From Nitrososphaerota archaeon (GTDB lineage Archaea; Thermoproteota; Nitrososphaeria; Nitrososphaerales; Nitrosopumilaceae), in contig JAGWFT010000002.1 in NCBI GenBank assembly GCA_028867755.1, positions 124,001-188,000 on the forward strand: a stretch of DNA of 64,000 bases, written 5' to 3'. Each line of letters starts with the position of its first letter. Within the stretch, counting starts at the first letter, position 1. Below are positions 52,515 through 60,791 of this stretch, in pieces. Below the pieces are notes generated by a model. The model ran no database searches and had not been told where the DNA came from. It worked only from the letters and a program-made list of their open reading frames with translations. The position numbers were made by a program, and so were the translations under genes.

Positions 52515-52576
52515 GTAACTTTTCAGTTGTTTCGTCTGGTGTCATAAATCAAATAAAATATGATGAAATTAGAGAA

Positions 52577-52867
52577 CTATTTTTTCAGGCTTTCTATTTC
52601 GGCTTTCAGTTGCTCAATCTCTGTTCTTAGATTAATTATAGTAACCGCATGTTTGTTCATTTGATCCCCCATTTGAGAAACTAGATTGTACAACACAACT
52701 ACTTGCTTCAATATTCCACTGTCTACATCAGCCCTTCTTTTTATCTCTGGGTCTGTTGCATTTCTTGATTCTAAACCATATCCAGCTATTATCTCATTAA
52801 GTTCTGAGATCCTCTTTTGCATGTTATCTTTTGCTTGATCTACTTTAGCTCTATCTTCTCTCTCCAC
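52577..52867 (-). CDS. Coiled-coil hypothetical protein, 96 aa
   Basis: Two helical segments: DRAKVDQAKDNMQKRISELN at the start and AVTIINLRTEIEQLKAEIES at the end, the latter with heptad spacing of Ile/Leu. No family recognised. It is divergent from radA (130 bp). Confidence 0.65.
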   Translation of the reverse strand: MEREDRAKVDQAKDNMQKRISELNEIIAGYGLESRNATDPEIKRRADVDSGILKQVVVLYNLVSQMGDQMNKHAVTIINLRTEIEQLKAEIESLKK

Positions 52868-52996
52868 GCTGAGAAAACTAGGTTCTAAAACTTAAACTTA
52901 CCAACCGATCTTAACAGGTTTAGAAAACAATCGCAAACCTAACAGTTCCTCAAATCAATATCTTTATTAGGTACTCGTACCGTAACATACGGTAAG

Positions 52997-53995
52997 ATGG
53001 ATGATTTAAGATTAGAAAGTCTAGAAGGGGTAGGCCCCGTAACTTCCAAGAAGCTTAGCGATGCAGGAGTCCATAACATACTAGATCTTGTTGTAAGAGG
53101 TCCTGTAGACATATCAGAAATCACCGGCATGGATATTGATGCTGCTGTAAAACTGGTAAACAAGGCAAGACAACAACTAGTTGAGAATGGTCAACTCCAA
53201 AAAGAGTTTGTCACTGCAACAGAGATTTACAAAAGAAGACAGGATATAGGTAAGATCTCTACTGGAACTAACTCACTTGACACTCTATTTGATGGAGGAA
53301 TCGAGACACAGGCAGTCACCGAAGTTTATGGTGAATTTGGTTCTGGAAAGACACAACTTTGTCACACATTATGTGTAAATGTTCAAAAGCCAAAAGAAGA
53401 AGGTGGACTCGATGGTGGAGTCTTGTATATTGATACTGAAGGAACTTTCAGACCAGAAAGAATAGTTTCAATTGCAAAAGCAAAGGGAATAGAACCAGAA
53501 AAAGCCCTTGACAGAATCATAGTGGCAAAAGCATACAATAGCTCTCATCAAGAGCTAATCATGCAAGAAGTTGGTCCTGTTATAGAAGAAAACAAGATAA
53601 AACTAATTGTAGTGGATTCCGCAGTTGGATTATTCAGGGCAGAGTATCTTGGCAGAGGAACTCTATCCGTAAGACAACAAAGACTAAACAAGTTTATGCA
53701 TTTACTTGCAAGAACTGCAGAAGCATACAATATTGCAATAATTGCTACCAATCAAGTCCAGTCGTCTCCAGACACGTTCTTTGGCGATCCAACAAGACCA
53801 GTTGGAGGAAACGTTGTCGGTCACGCATCAACTTATCGTGTTTACCTGAAAAAGTCTGGCAAGAAGAGAATTGCAAGAATGGTAGACAGTCCACACCACC
53901 CAGAACAAGAAGTGCTCTTTACTGTTACTGAGGGCGGCATCGCAGATTCAGAAGAAGATACAAAGAAGAAAAAGAAAGATGGACTTGAAGAATAG
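52997..53995 (+). CDS. radA: DNA repair and recombination protein RadA
   Basis: 332 residues. HhH domain (LESLEGVGPVTSKKLSDAG), then the Walker A EVYGEFGSGKTQLCHTL and Walker B IKLIVVDSAVGLFR, with STYRVYLKKSG late. It is the archaeal RecA/Rad51 recombinase. The C-terminus adds a KKKKKDGLEE tail. The T-rich stretch after the stop (54051-54066) may end the transcript. Confidence 0.97.
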   Translation: MDDLRLESLEGVGPVTSKKLSDAGVHNILDLVVRGPVDISEITGMDIDAAVKLVNKARQQLVENGQLQKEFVTATEIYKRRQDIGKISTGTNSLDTLFDGGIETQAVTEVYGEFGSGKTQLCHTLCVNVQKPKEEGGLDGGVLYIDTEGTFRPERIVSIAKAKGIEPEKALDRIIVAKAYNSSHQELIMQEVGPVIEENKIKLIVVDSAVGLFRAEYLGRGTLSVRQQRLNKFMHLLARTAEAYNIAIIATNQVQSSPDTFFGDPTRPVGGNVVGHASTYRVYLKKSGKKRIARMVDSPHHPEQEVLFTVTEGGIADSEEDTKKKKKDGLEE

Positions 53996-54050
53996 GTCCA
54001 ATCCTTATTTCCTTTATTTGTCGTAGATGTTCAAGTGCCAAAACAAACCG

Positions 54051-54066
54051 ATTTTTTCCTTTTTCT
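54051..54066 (+). terminator. T-tract terminator after radA
   Basis: The plus strand reads GATTTTTTCCTTTTTC about 56-70 nt after the radA stop, consistent with archaeal T-tract termination. It lies before the box A of the next gene. Confidence 0.45.
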
Positions 54067-54109
54067 AGCCAGTAAGTGTTAAATTAAGGTCAACTGAAGT
54101 CCTAGCGAT

Positions 54110-54409
54110 ATGACTACCAAGAAACCACGAGGTCACTCTCACGGCTTTATGCACAAGGCAAGATCCGTTATGACAAAAGATGGGGTTAGAGGAGTATCCT
54201 TCTTACTTCGAGAGTACAAGGTAGGAGACAAAGTTCTGGTAATCATAGACCCGTCACAACACAAAGCTCTTCCACATCGCAGATATCACGGCAAGGTAGG
54301 TACTGTAAATGCAGTGGGACGTAGAACAGTAAAATTGGCAGTAAAACTTGGCAACAAGACAAAAACCTTAATCACTAGGTTAGACCATATCAAACCGTTT
54401 GGTGTATAA
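54110..54409 (+). CDS. rpl21e: 50S ribosomal protein L21e (eL21)
   Basis: 99 residues: KPRGHSHGFMHKARSVMTKD, VGDKVLVIIDPSQHKALPHR, YHGKVGTVNAVGRRTVKLAV. Box A GTTAAATTAAG (54078-54088) sits about 27 nt before the ATG, so the transcript is leaderless and begins this operon: L21e, Rpo4, DUF655, KsgA, HemK2-type methyltransferase, a cluster conserved in archaea. Confidence 0.96.
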   Translation: MTTKKPRGHSHGFMHKARSVMTKDGVRGVSFLLREYKVGDKVLVIIDPSQHKALPHRRYHGKVGTVNAVGRRTVKLAVKLGNKTKTLITRLDHIKPFGV

Positions 54410-54411
54410 TA

Positions 54412-54738
54412 ATGGAAGAAATTAAGAAAAAACAACCTATCTCTATTCCGGAAGTTAAAGAAATTATGGAAAAAGTAGATCCTGAATCTATGGATCAAAT
54501 TCAGAGATGGACATATGATTATGTTACCAAATTTACAAAAATTGATTCAAAGGCTGGAAAGAAACTCAAGCAACAACTTGTAAAAGAATGTGCTGTGACT
54601 GACGAAGAAGCAGTTGAAATTGTAAATAATCTTCCAAGTACCGAGGCAGAGCTGAGAGCGTTTACTTTTGGCTGGAAAAAATTGATTCTAGCAGAGACGC
54701 TTGAAAAGATGCTAAAGATAATCAAGGAGAACACCTAG
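54412..54738 (+). CDS. rpo4: DNA-directed RNA polymerase subunit Rpo4 (F)
   Basis: 108 residues: SIPEVKEIMEKVDPESMDQI, RWTYDYVTKFTKIDSKAGKK and IVNNLPSTEAELRAFTFGWK. With Rpo7 it forms the polymerase stalk. It starts 2 nt after L21e, so translational coupling is likely. Confidence 0.93.
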   Translation: MEEIKKKQPISIPEVKEIMEKVDPESMDQIQRWTYDYVTKFTKIDSKAGKKLKQQLVKECAVTDEEAVEIVNNLPSTEAELRAFTFGWKKLILAETLEKMLKIIKENT

Positions 54739-54758
54739 TTTTAGGAGCAGGAGTTTTC

Positions 54759-55319
54759 TTGGAGAGAGCTCAAACTAGAAAGTATGAAGAGTACGCATAC
54801 GTGTTAGATTTTGTAACTAGAGGAAAATCAACTACCGTGCGCGGAAGAGATGGAATCATTGTTACAGCATTAGGAGAGGAAAGACTCACTATACTGGAAT
54901 TACTTGCAATGCCAAATTCTACTTTTGAAATTGGAGAACGTGTATACATTGGAAAGGAAGGAAGGACAAAAATTCTCTCAGTACTAGGAAGACTGGAATA
55001 TAATCAAATATCATCTTCTGCACAAAGCGAGTTAGTATCGGTAGTTGAAAAGATAGTTACACAAAATGAACAGCGATTTATGGATTATCTAAACAATGCA
55101 CAGCCCCTGACTCCTAGGATACATGCACTAGAATTGATTCCAGGAATTGGAAAGACCTACATGAAGACAATGCTTGCAGAAAGAGAGAAACGAAAGTTTT
55201 CTGACTTTAAGGATTTGCAAGGAAGAGTGGGACTCAAAGAACCTGCAAAACAAGTTGCAAAAAGAATCATTGAAGAGATCACCGGTGAATCTAGGATGAA
55301 TCTCTTTGTCAGAAAATAA
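54759..55319 (+). CDS. DUF655 (HhH-containing RNA/DNA-binding) protein
   Basis: 186 residues. EEYAYVLDFVTRGKSTTVRG begins an OB-like domain; ALELIPGIGKTYMKTMLAER and FKDLQGRVGLKEPAKQVAKR are helix-hairpin-helix motifs. DUF655 sits between Rpo4 and KsgA in archaea and is presumed to act in ribosome or RNA biology. TTG start; overlaps ksgA by 14 nt. Confidence 0.85.
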   Translation: MERAQTRKYEEYAYVLDFVTRGKSTTVRGRDGIIVTALGEERLTILELLAMPNSTFEIGERVYIGKEGRTKILSVLGRLEYNQISSSAQSELVSVVEKIVTQNEQRFMDYLNNAQPLTPRIHALELIPGIGKTYMKTMLAEREKRKFSDFKDLQGRVGLKEPAKQVAKRIIEEITGESRMNLFVRK

Positions 55320-56016
55320 GCGTCGCTTACTTGGGCAGCACTTTCTAACTTCAAATTCTGTTGCAAAGTCTATCGTTAATCTTGCAGCCATTAAACGAGA
55401 TGATATTGTTCTTGAAGTGGGAACCGGAAAGGGAATACTGATTCCGTATCTGTGTAGAAAAGCAAAAAGAGTAATCTCTGTTGAAAAGGATTCTGGGCTT
55501 TACAAGGATGCAAAGGCCAAGTTTTCTGCCACTTCTAATCTGTCTTTAGAACACGGTGATGCCTTTGAGATGGATGATCTTGATTTTACTGTATTTGTCT
55601 CAAATCTACCCTATTCAGAGAGCCGAAATGCCATAGAATGGCTTGTACAACAGGAGTTCTCTCATGCAGTAATAATGGTCCAGAGTGAATTTGCCCAAAA
55701 ATTGCTTGTAGGGGAGGGAAAGAACAGACGGGCAGTTTCTGTGATTGCTAGGTATTGCATGGAAATGAAAAAAATCATGGATGTCAAAAAAACCAACTTC
55801 CAACCTAGGCCAAATGTTGATTCAGTAGTAATCTATCTAAAACAAAAACAAAAGATATCAAAAGAGGTCATAGCAGCTACTAACAAGCTCTTTTCCTTTA
55901 AGAGAAAGACCATACGAACTATTGCACGAAAATTTGACCTGACTGTAGATTCTGATAAAAGACTAGAAGATCTATCTGATGGAGAGATAATTGAGATTGC
56001 AAAAAAAGTCATTTGA
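55306..56016 (+). CDS. rsmA: 16S rRNA adenine dimethyltransferase (KsgA/Dim1)
   Basis: 236 residues. LLGQHFLTSNSVAKSIVNLA, SAM loop VLEVGTGKGILIPYL, catalytic VSNLPYSESRNAIEWL (the NLPY motif) and NFQPRPNVDSVVI. It dimethylates two adenines in the 16S 3' end. At 236 residues it is a little shorter than most KsgA. TTG start. Confidence 0.93.
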   Translation: MSENKRRLLGQHFLTSNSVAKSIVNLAAIKRDDIVLEVGTGKGILIPYLCRKAKRVISVEKDSGLYKDAKAKFSATSNLSLEHGDAFEMDDLDFTVFVSNLPYSESRNAIEWLVQQEFSHAVIMVQSEFAQKLLVGEGKNRRAVSVIARYCMEMKKIMDVKKTNFQPRPNVDSVVIYLKQKQKISKEVIAATNKLFSFKRKTIRTIARKFDLTVDSDKRLEDLSDGEIIEIAKKVI

Positions 56017-56530
56017 TGATTACTACAGGCCAGCAGAAGATACATTCTTTCTTGCCAATTATATCCAAAATGAAAAGGGAAGTACAGCACTTGATATTGG
56101 CACAGGGTCTGGTTTTCTTGCAAAAATTCTATCTGACAATTTCAAACTTGTAGTATCAACTGATATCAACTTTAATGCATTAAAAAAAGCTCACGAGATT
56201 GTAGAAAATTGCATTTGCTGTAATGCTGCAGACGCCCTGAATTGCAATTTTGATTTAATAGTATGTAACTTGCCATATCTGCCATCTGATCAAATCATTG
56301 ATCCTGCAGTAGATGGACTAACAGAGGGGCTTGATGTTACTACAAATATAATAAAATCAGCAAGTAATGTAGTCAAGCAAAAAGGCAAGCTGGTATACCT
56401 AACATCATCTCTTGCAAACTATACAGAATTAATGAAAAGGACTGAGAGCCTTGGTTTTTCTATAAAAATAATTGCAAAAAAGAAACTGTTCTTTGAAGAA
56501 CTAGTGCTTGTAGAATGTATCAAACTCTAA
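55991..56530 (+). CDS. HemK2/Mtq2-type methyltransferase
   Basis: 179 residues. YYRPAEDTFFLANYI, the SAM loop ALDIGTGSGFLAKIL, and CNLPYLPSD (the NPPY motif as NLPY). Mtq2/N6AMT1 relatives methylate the Gln of the GGQ loop in class I release factors with a Trm112 partner. It overlaps ksgA by 26 nt at the TTG 55991 start, or 20 nt from TTG 55997. Confidence 0.85.
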   Translation: MRLQKKSFDDYYRPAEDTFFLANYIQNEKGSTALDIGTGSGFLAKILSDNFKLVVSTDINFNALKKAHEIVENCICCNAADALNCNFDLIVCNLPYLPSDQIIDPAVDGLTEGLDVTTNIIKSASNVVKQKGKLVYLTSSLANYTELMKRTESLGFSIKIIAKKKLFFEELVLVECIKL

Positions 56531-56588
56531 ATCTATCTCAAAGCGAATAAGCATTACGTATAAGATATGAGTGGGGTTTATCTCTAAA

Positions 56589-57494
56589 ATGGTTGTATTG
56601 TATTCATTGAAACTAAGGTATGTGGGGTATGGTATTGTACCAATACTTGCCTGTCTTTTCATGTTGACAGGAAGTGCATATGCGTCGGACGCTCAGGTAG
56701 TAATTGTCAATGGGACATCAAACCACTGCCTGCCGTATCTCTCATGCTACAAGCCTTTTGAGATAGACGTGACTCCAGGCTCTACTGTTACATGGATAAA
56801 CAATGATAACAGAACCCATACTGTTACAACAGGAACATCAAATTATGGTCCTATGGGATTATTTGATAGCGGACAAATACTTCCAGGTCATTACTTTACA
56901 CAGTTCTTTGGTACAATAGGAAAATACCCATATTACGATAAGACAGACATGTGGCCTTCCGGAGTAGTTGTTGTAAATAATGAAGGTCCAACTCATGCCG
57001 AGCTTGGATGGATTAACGGTTCACTTTTGATAACTAGAGAAGGCAATCAGAGTCCAACACTTGTGATGACAAAACAGATTAAAAATACAGGAGGCACTGA
57101 TGCAAACTCGATAATTTTCAGATTACGCATACTTAACGACAGTGGATTTCTCTTTTATGACAACATCACTACTGAAAATATACCAGCAAAGCAGGTATCT
57201 CCAGTAACATTTGCATGGAACGACCCGCAACCTGGAAAGTACAGGTTGAATTTTGAAGCAGCAGCTGACAATCTTATCGGACAGAACAATGCAAGTGGAG
57301 GCTATACATACGACATCATTTCCATTCCAAAGATTAACGTAGGCCAAGAACAAAATCTGGCATCAGAAAACTTTACACTAAATGGAAATGCAACAGTTCC
57401 AGAATTTGGCCCGCTGTCTTATGTGATCTTGATATTTGCAGTCTCCTCCGTTCTAGTGGTATCTACTCGCTCTAGACTTAACGCTAGAATTTAA
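56589..57494 (+). CDS. Secreted cupredoxin-like protein with PEFG-type C-terminal sorting signal
   Basis: About 301 residues from ATG 56589. A signal peptide (YGIVPILACLFMLTGSAYAS) is followed by a plastocyanin-like domain with CLPYLSCYKPFEIDV, WINNDNRTHTVTTG and YPYYDKTDMWPSG. The copper His in HTV is there, but the C-terminal loop has Asp where Cys and His ligands usually occur (YYC..HPWM). The end VPEFGPLSYVILIFAVSSV plus a basic RSRL fits PEFG sorting. Box A GTATAAG (56558-56564) is about 27 nt before ATG 56589; the GTG at 56571 is an alternative start. Confidence 0.8.
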   Translation: MVVLYSLKLRYVGYGIVPILACLFMLTGSAYASDAQVVIVNGTSNHCLPYLSCYKPFEIDVTPGSTVTWINNDNRTHTVTTGTSNYGPMGLFDSGQILPGHYFTQFFGTIGKYPYYDKTDMWPSGVVVVNNEGPTHAELGWINGSLLITREGNQSPTLVMTKQIKNTGGTDANSIIFRLRILNDSGFLFYDNITTENIPAKQVSPVTFAWNDPQPGKYRLNFEAAADNLIGQNNASGGYTYDIISIPKINVGQEQNLASENFTLNGNATVPEFGPLSYVILIFAVSSVLVVSTRSRLNARI

Positions 57495-58523
57495 TTATTT
57501 TCGCAACTTTTGTTTTGCAATCTCTGCAATTGTTTCTGCCATTTTTGTAGTTGTAGCACTCCCACCAATGTCAAATGTTACAGATTTGCCTTCATTGATG
57601 ACTTGTTCTGTAGCTGCAAAGATTGCGTCCTTTATGTGGGCCTCCCCTAGGTATTCAACCATCCAAGCACCAGATAATATTGCAGCAGTCGGATTTACCT
57701 TGTTTTGACCCTTGAAGGAAGGGGCACTTCCATGTGCAGCTTCAAACATGGCAAACGAGTCTCCCATGTTTGCCGAATATACTAATCCTATTGACCCAAT
57801 TATGCCTGACGCAAGCTCAGATATGATATCCATGAACAGGTTGGTGCTTACAAGAACAGCTCCGTTGAATTGTTCTGGTTTTATGACCAGTTGCTGAGTC
57901 ATGTTGTCAATATACAATTCTTCTATTGCTATGCCAGGATTTACCTTGGCTGCTTTTTCAATCTCTTCCCAAAAAATTCCATCTGTAACTTTTAGTATAT
58001 TTCTCTTGGTTATGGCTACAACTTTTCTCATGTTGTATCTTTTTGCCCATGAAAATGCAGAATTGATGAATCTACCAGATCCCTGTCTTGTAATCTTTCT
58101 TATTGCTATTGCAGCATCATTTGATATTTTAAATTCAATTCCTGTGTAAAGACCTTCAGTGGCTTCTCTGAAACAAACAAAATCAAGCGATCTGTCTGGG
58201 GTTATTCTTTTGTATGTCTTGATGGGTCTGATGTTAGAATAAAGTTCAAATTTTTGGCGTAGCGTGACTGCAACACTTCTTGGTGCATTTGGTTTTGGAA
58301 TTGTTGTGGTGGGTCCCTTGAAGCACGCATCAGAGTCTTCCAGTATATTCATGGTAGAATCAGGAATGTATGTCTCTCCGCCATGTTTTTCCCATTGCTC
58401 AGAGCCTGCATCACATAAAATTAATTCAGTCTGAGTGTTGCATAATTTTAAGACATGTAGCATTGCGTCTACTATTTCAGGTCCTATACCGTCGCCTCTT
58501 ATCACAGCAGCTTTTTTACCCAA
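57495..58523 (-). CDS. icd: Isocitrate/isopropylmalate dehydrogenase family (probable isocitrate dehydrogenase)
   Basis: 342 residues of the beta-decarboxylating dehydrogenase family. KAAVIRGDGIGPEIVDAML, RQKFELYSNIRPIKTY (substrate Arg), FREATEGLYTGIEF, the metal loop VSTNLFMDIISELASG and FEAAHGSAPSFKGQNKVNPT are present. Thaumarchaeal homologues serve the TCA cycle; isopropylmalate or homoisocitrate dehydrogenase cannot be excluded. It ends one base after the cupredoxin stop, convergently. Confidence 0.85.
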   Translation of the reverse strand: MGKKAAVIRGDGIGPEIVDAMLHVLKLCNTQTELILCDAGSEQWEKHGGETYIPDSTMNILEDSDACFKGPTTTIPKPNAPRSVAVTLRQKFELYSNIRPIKTYKRITPDRSLDFVCFREATEGLYTGIEFKISNDAAIAIRKITRQGSGRFINSAFSWAKRYNMRKVVAITKRNILKVTDGIFWEEIEKAAKVNPGIAIEELYIDNMTQQLVIKPEQFNGAVLVSTNLFMDIISELASGIIGSIGLVYSANMGDSFAMFEAAHGSAPSFKGQNKVNPTAAILSGAWMVEYLGEAHIKDAIFAATEQVINEGKSVTFDIGGSATTTKMAETIAEIAKQKLRK

Positions 58524-58633
58524 AACAGGCGAGCTTGCAGATCCAGTATATTTAACTCTATAGAAATTTTTCTTGGAATAAGATCACAGAAAATCCCAAA
58601 CCTTAAACCATAATTCTCTGATGATATAATTAT

Positions 58634-59380
58634 ATGAAAATAGTTCAAATCTCAGACATTCACGTAGGAGGACAATTCCAAGAGGATGTCTTCGATCAAG
58701 TGGTATCTGAAGTCAATGAACTCAGGCCTTCTGCTATTGTAGTAACAGGTGATCTAACTAACGAGGGCTTGCTCAAGGAATATGAAAAATGCAAGAAAAA
58801 ATTTGCAGAGTTTGAGACCAACAGGATAATTGCAGTAAGTGGTAACCATGATTATAGAAACACAGGATATCTCTTGTTCAAAAAATTCTTTCCTATAGAC
58901 TCTGTAAACGAGCTTGATGAAGATACTATACTTGTAACTATTGGAACTGCAAGGCCTGACAGGGATGAAGGCGAGGTTGGGTACAGGCAGAACCTCTGGC
59001 TTGAGCGTACCATGAAAAAATATGAAGGTAAGACAAAGATACTTGCCATGCACCATCACCTGATTGGTGTGCCAGATACAGGCACTGACAGGGTTACAGT
59101 GATTGATTCTGGTGATGTATTGCGTACTGCACTTGCAAGCAAGATAGATTTGGTAATTTGTGGCCACAAGCACAGGCCGTGGTTTTGGCATTTTGGACAT
59201 TTGACTATTGCTAATGCCGGTACTGCATCATCTGAAAGGATGAGAGGTCTTTTTGCAAATACCTACAACATAATTACTATTGAAAAAGGCAAGATCAAAG
59301 TAGACCTTAAAATCGTTGGTGGCAAAAGAATGTCACTAAAAGACCTTGTTGAAAACTACAAGCGTTTTGGTGAAGAATAG
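58634..59380 (+). CDS. Calcineurin-like metallophosphoesterase
   Basis: 248 residues. ISDIHVGG (DxH), VVTGDLTNEG (GDxx), AVSGNHDYRN (GNHD), HHHLIGVP, GHKHRP (GHxH) are the full metal site. Resembles class III cyclic-nucleotide phosphodiesterases of the CpdA type; substrate unproven. TATATT-like sequence lies about 15 nt upstream. Confidence 0.9.
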   Translation: MKIVQISDIHVGGQFQEDVFDQVVSEVNELRPSAIVVTGDLTNEGLLKEYEKCKKKFAEFETNRIIAVSGNHDYRNTGYLLFKKFFPIDSVNELDEDTILVTIGTARPDRDEGEVGYRQNLWLERTMKKYEGKTKILAMHHHLIGVPDTGTDRVTVIDSGDVLRTALASKIDLVICGHKHRPWFWHFGHLTIANAGTASSERMRGLFANTYNIITIEKGKIKVDLKIVGGKRMSLKDLVENYKRFGEE

Positions 59381-59430
59381 GTAAATTATCTACCAAGATT
59401 AATTAACAGTTTAAATTTCAGCACATCTGT

Positions 59431-59514
59431 GCGGGGGTCGCCTAGCCTGGTAGGGCGTGGGATTGCTAATCCCATGTCCGCAAGGACCCGTGGGTTCAAA
59501 TCCCACTCCCCGCG
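59431..59514 (+). tRNA. tRNA-Ser (GCT)
   Basis: Acceptor GCGGGGG pairs with TCCCCGC (one G-T pair), discriminator G as expected for Ser. Anticodon stem TGGGA/TCCCA encloses TTGCTAA with anticodon GCT. A long variable arm (TGTCCGCAAGGACCC) is present, as is the T arm GTGGG-TTCAAAT-CCCAC. A T5 run follows at 59516-59520. Confidence 0.96.
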
Positions 59515-59515
59515 C

Positions 59516-59520
59516 TTTTT
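59516..59520 (+). terminator. T-run after tRNA-Ser
   Basis: Five T residues begin two bases after the discriminator, a simple archaeal T-tract terminator for the tRNA transcript. Confidence 0.5.
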
Positions 59521-59572
59521 GCGATCTATAACACTTAGACTTAATAAACCGAATTTGAGATTCTTTCCAATA

Positions 59573-59734
59573 ATGGTAAGGCGAAAAACAGTAAAACCAA
59601 GAACAAGTGGTCCAAAGAACATTACAACAGGTTTGTGTCCAAAGTGTGGGACAATAGGCAAAATTTTGATTATAGGCGTGATTGGCAGCGAGAAAGGCAA
59701 GTGCCAAGCATGCAATGGCGAATTTGACCTGTAG
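59573..59734 (+). CDS. Zinc-ribbon microprotein, 53 aa
   Basis: Starts MVRRKTVKPRTSGPKNITTG and holds LCPKCG and KCQACNGE knuckles with hydrophobic ILIIGVIG between them. A longer frame runs back through the tRNA and is not real. CTTAATAAACC (59540-59550) sits about 28 nt before ATG 59573, so it is leaderless. The basic start suggests RNA or ribosome binding; family unknown. Confidence 0.72.
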   Translation: MVRRKTVKPRTSGPKNITTGLCPKCGTIGKILIIGVIGSEKGKCQACNGEFDL

Positions 59735-59806
59735 CAAAATACTGACAAAACCCTCAACAAAATAAACCATAAATTTTTAAGATCAGATCTAGCGCAGACT
59801 GGGTAT

Positions 59807-59980
59807 ATGTCACAAGGTGCAGAAGAATCCATTTACGAACGAGTAGCTAGGCTTGAAGATGAAGTAGCAACACTTCGACACGAAGTGGATATCATAAAAG
59901 GTACAATGAGAAACAAGATTGTACGATATGAACACAGACTGATAAAGAAAGGAAATGACGTTAAATCAATTATTGATTAG
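59807..59980 (+). CDS. Coiled-coil microprotein, 57 aa
   Basis: Starts MSQGAEESIYERVARLEDEV and continues ATLRHEVDIIKGTMRNKIVR, a heptad pattern of Leu/Val/Ile, ending in GNDVKSIID. The TTTTTAAG at 59775-59782 is about 28 nt before ATG 59807. The 3' end overlaps the convergent SirB1-like gene by 11 nt. Confidence 0.6.
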   Translation: MSQGAEESIYERVARLEDEVATLRHEVDIIKGTMRNKIVRYEHRLIKKGNDVKSIID

Positions 59981-60791
59981 CTTTTTCCTTTATACTTCTT
60001 ATCAAATCTAAAACATAATCAACATCATTTGCTTCAGGTGCCAATTCCAAGTATTGCTCAAGTGATTGTATAGCAGATTCGTTTTGAAGCAGTCGTGACT
60101 GGATGATTCCCTTGTCTCTGATCTCTTCTGGCGAATCAGGGGCAAGCCCTAGAACCATGTTTATGCAATGCATGGCCATCTTGTAATTAAAAGACTGCAT
60201 ATAGGAATTTTTTAGATTGTTTGTAATCCGAATCAATATTTTTTCTGGCTCTATCTCATTTAGGTAGTCTGGGCTGAACTGGATACCGCTGCCATATGTG
60301 GTATCAAGTATCTCCTGCAGATCCTCAACATCTAACAGAATGCCTCCGTTGAAAGGATCAAGTATCATCTCTTCTGAATATTTTACCAAAAAGTGTCCTG
60401 GAAAACCAACAGGTCTTAGGTCTAGTCCTATGTGGGTGCCAAGCTGGCTGTAAATTATTGATAGAGTAATTGGTATGCCGCTTTGCTTGTCAATTACTAC
60501 ATTTAGAAAGTTGTTCCTAGGGTTGTAATAATCATCACTATCGCCATGAAAACCAAGATTATCAAACATGTATTCATTTAACATAGAGATAAGATACGTT
60601 GGATTTTTCACATCCGAAACAGAGTTTCGCAGCTCTTCTCCCATGAAATTTAATTTTTGAATATAGTGATTCAGATCAAGATCGGGAAATTCTAGTGTCT
60701 GGGCAAGCTTTAGGCATTTTTCCACAAGTGAGTATTGCGGACTCTTTGCATAAGTAATCCATTCTGCTACAAATGGATCAAAATCGCTCAT
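59970..60791 (-). CDS. SirB1/transglutaminase-like protein with TPR-type C-terminus
   Basis: 273 residues. DDYYNPRNNFLNVVIDKQSG, IPITLSIIYSQLGTHIGLDL, PVGFPGHFLVKY and LDPFNGG define the SirB1 core (transglutaminase fold without the usual Cys). The C-terminal MAMHCINMVLGLAPDSPEEI and SAIQSLEQYLELAPEA resemble two TPR units. Function not established for the family. It overlaps the peptidase-like gene by 4 nt, so the two form an operon. Confidence 0.85.
   Translation of the reverse strand: MSDFDPFVAEWITYAKSPQYSLVEKCLKLAQTLEFPDLDLNHYIQKLNFMGEELRNSVSDVKNPTYLISMLNEYMFDNLGFHGDSDDYYNPRNNFLNVVIDKQSGIPITLSIIYSQLGTHIGLDLRPVGFPGHFLVKYSEEMILDPFNGGILLDVEDLQEILDTTYGSGIQFSPDYLNEIEPEKILIRITNNLKNSYMQSFNYKMAMHCINMVLGLAPDSPEEIRDKGIIQSRLLQNESAIQSLEQYLELAPEANDVDYVLDLIRSIKEKANQ

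Noticed and set aside
59429-59572. Upstream part of the 101-residue frame ending at 59734
   Set aside because: It runs through tRNA-Ser; only the ATG at 59573 is supported by a box A and by composition.
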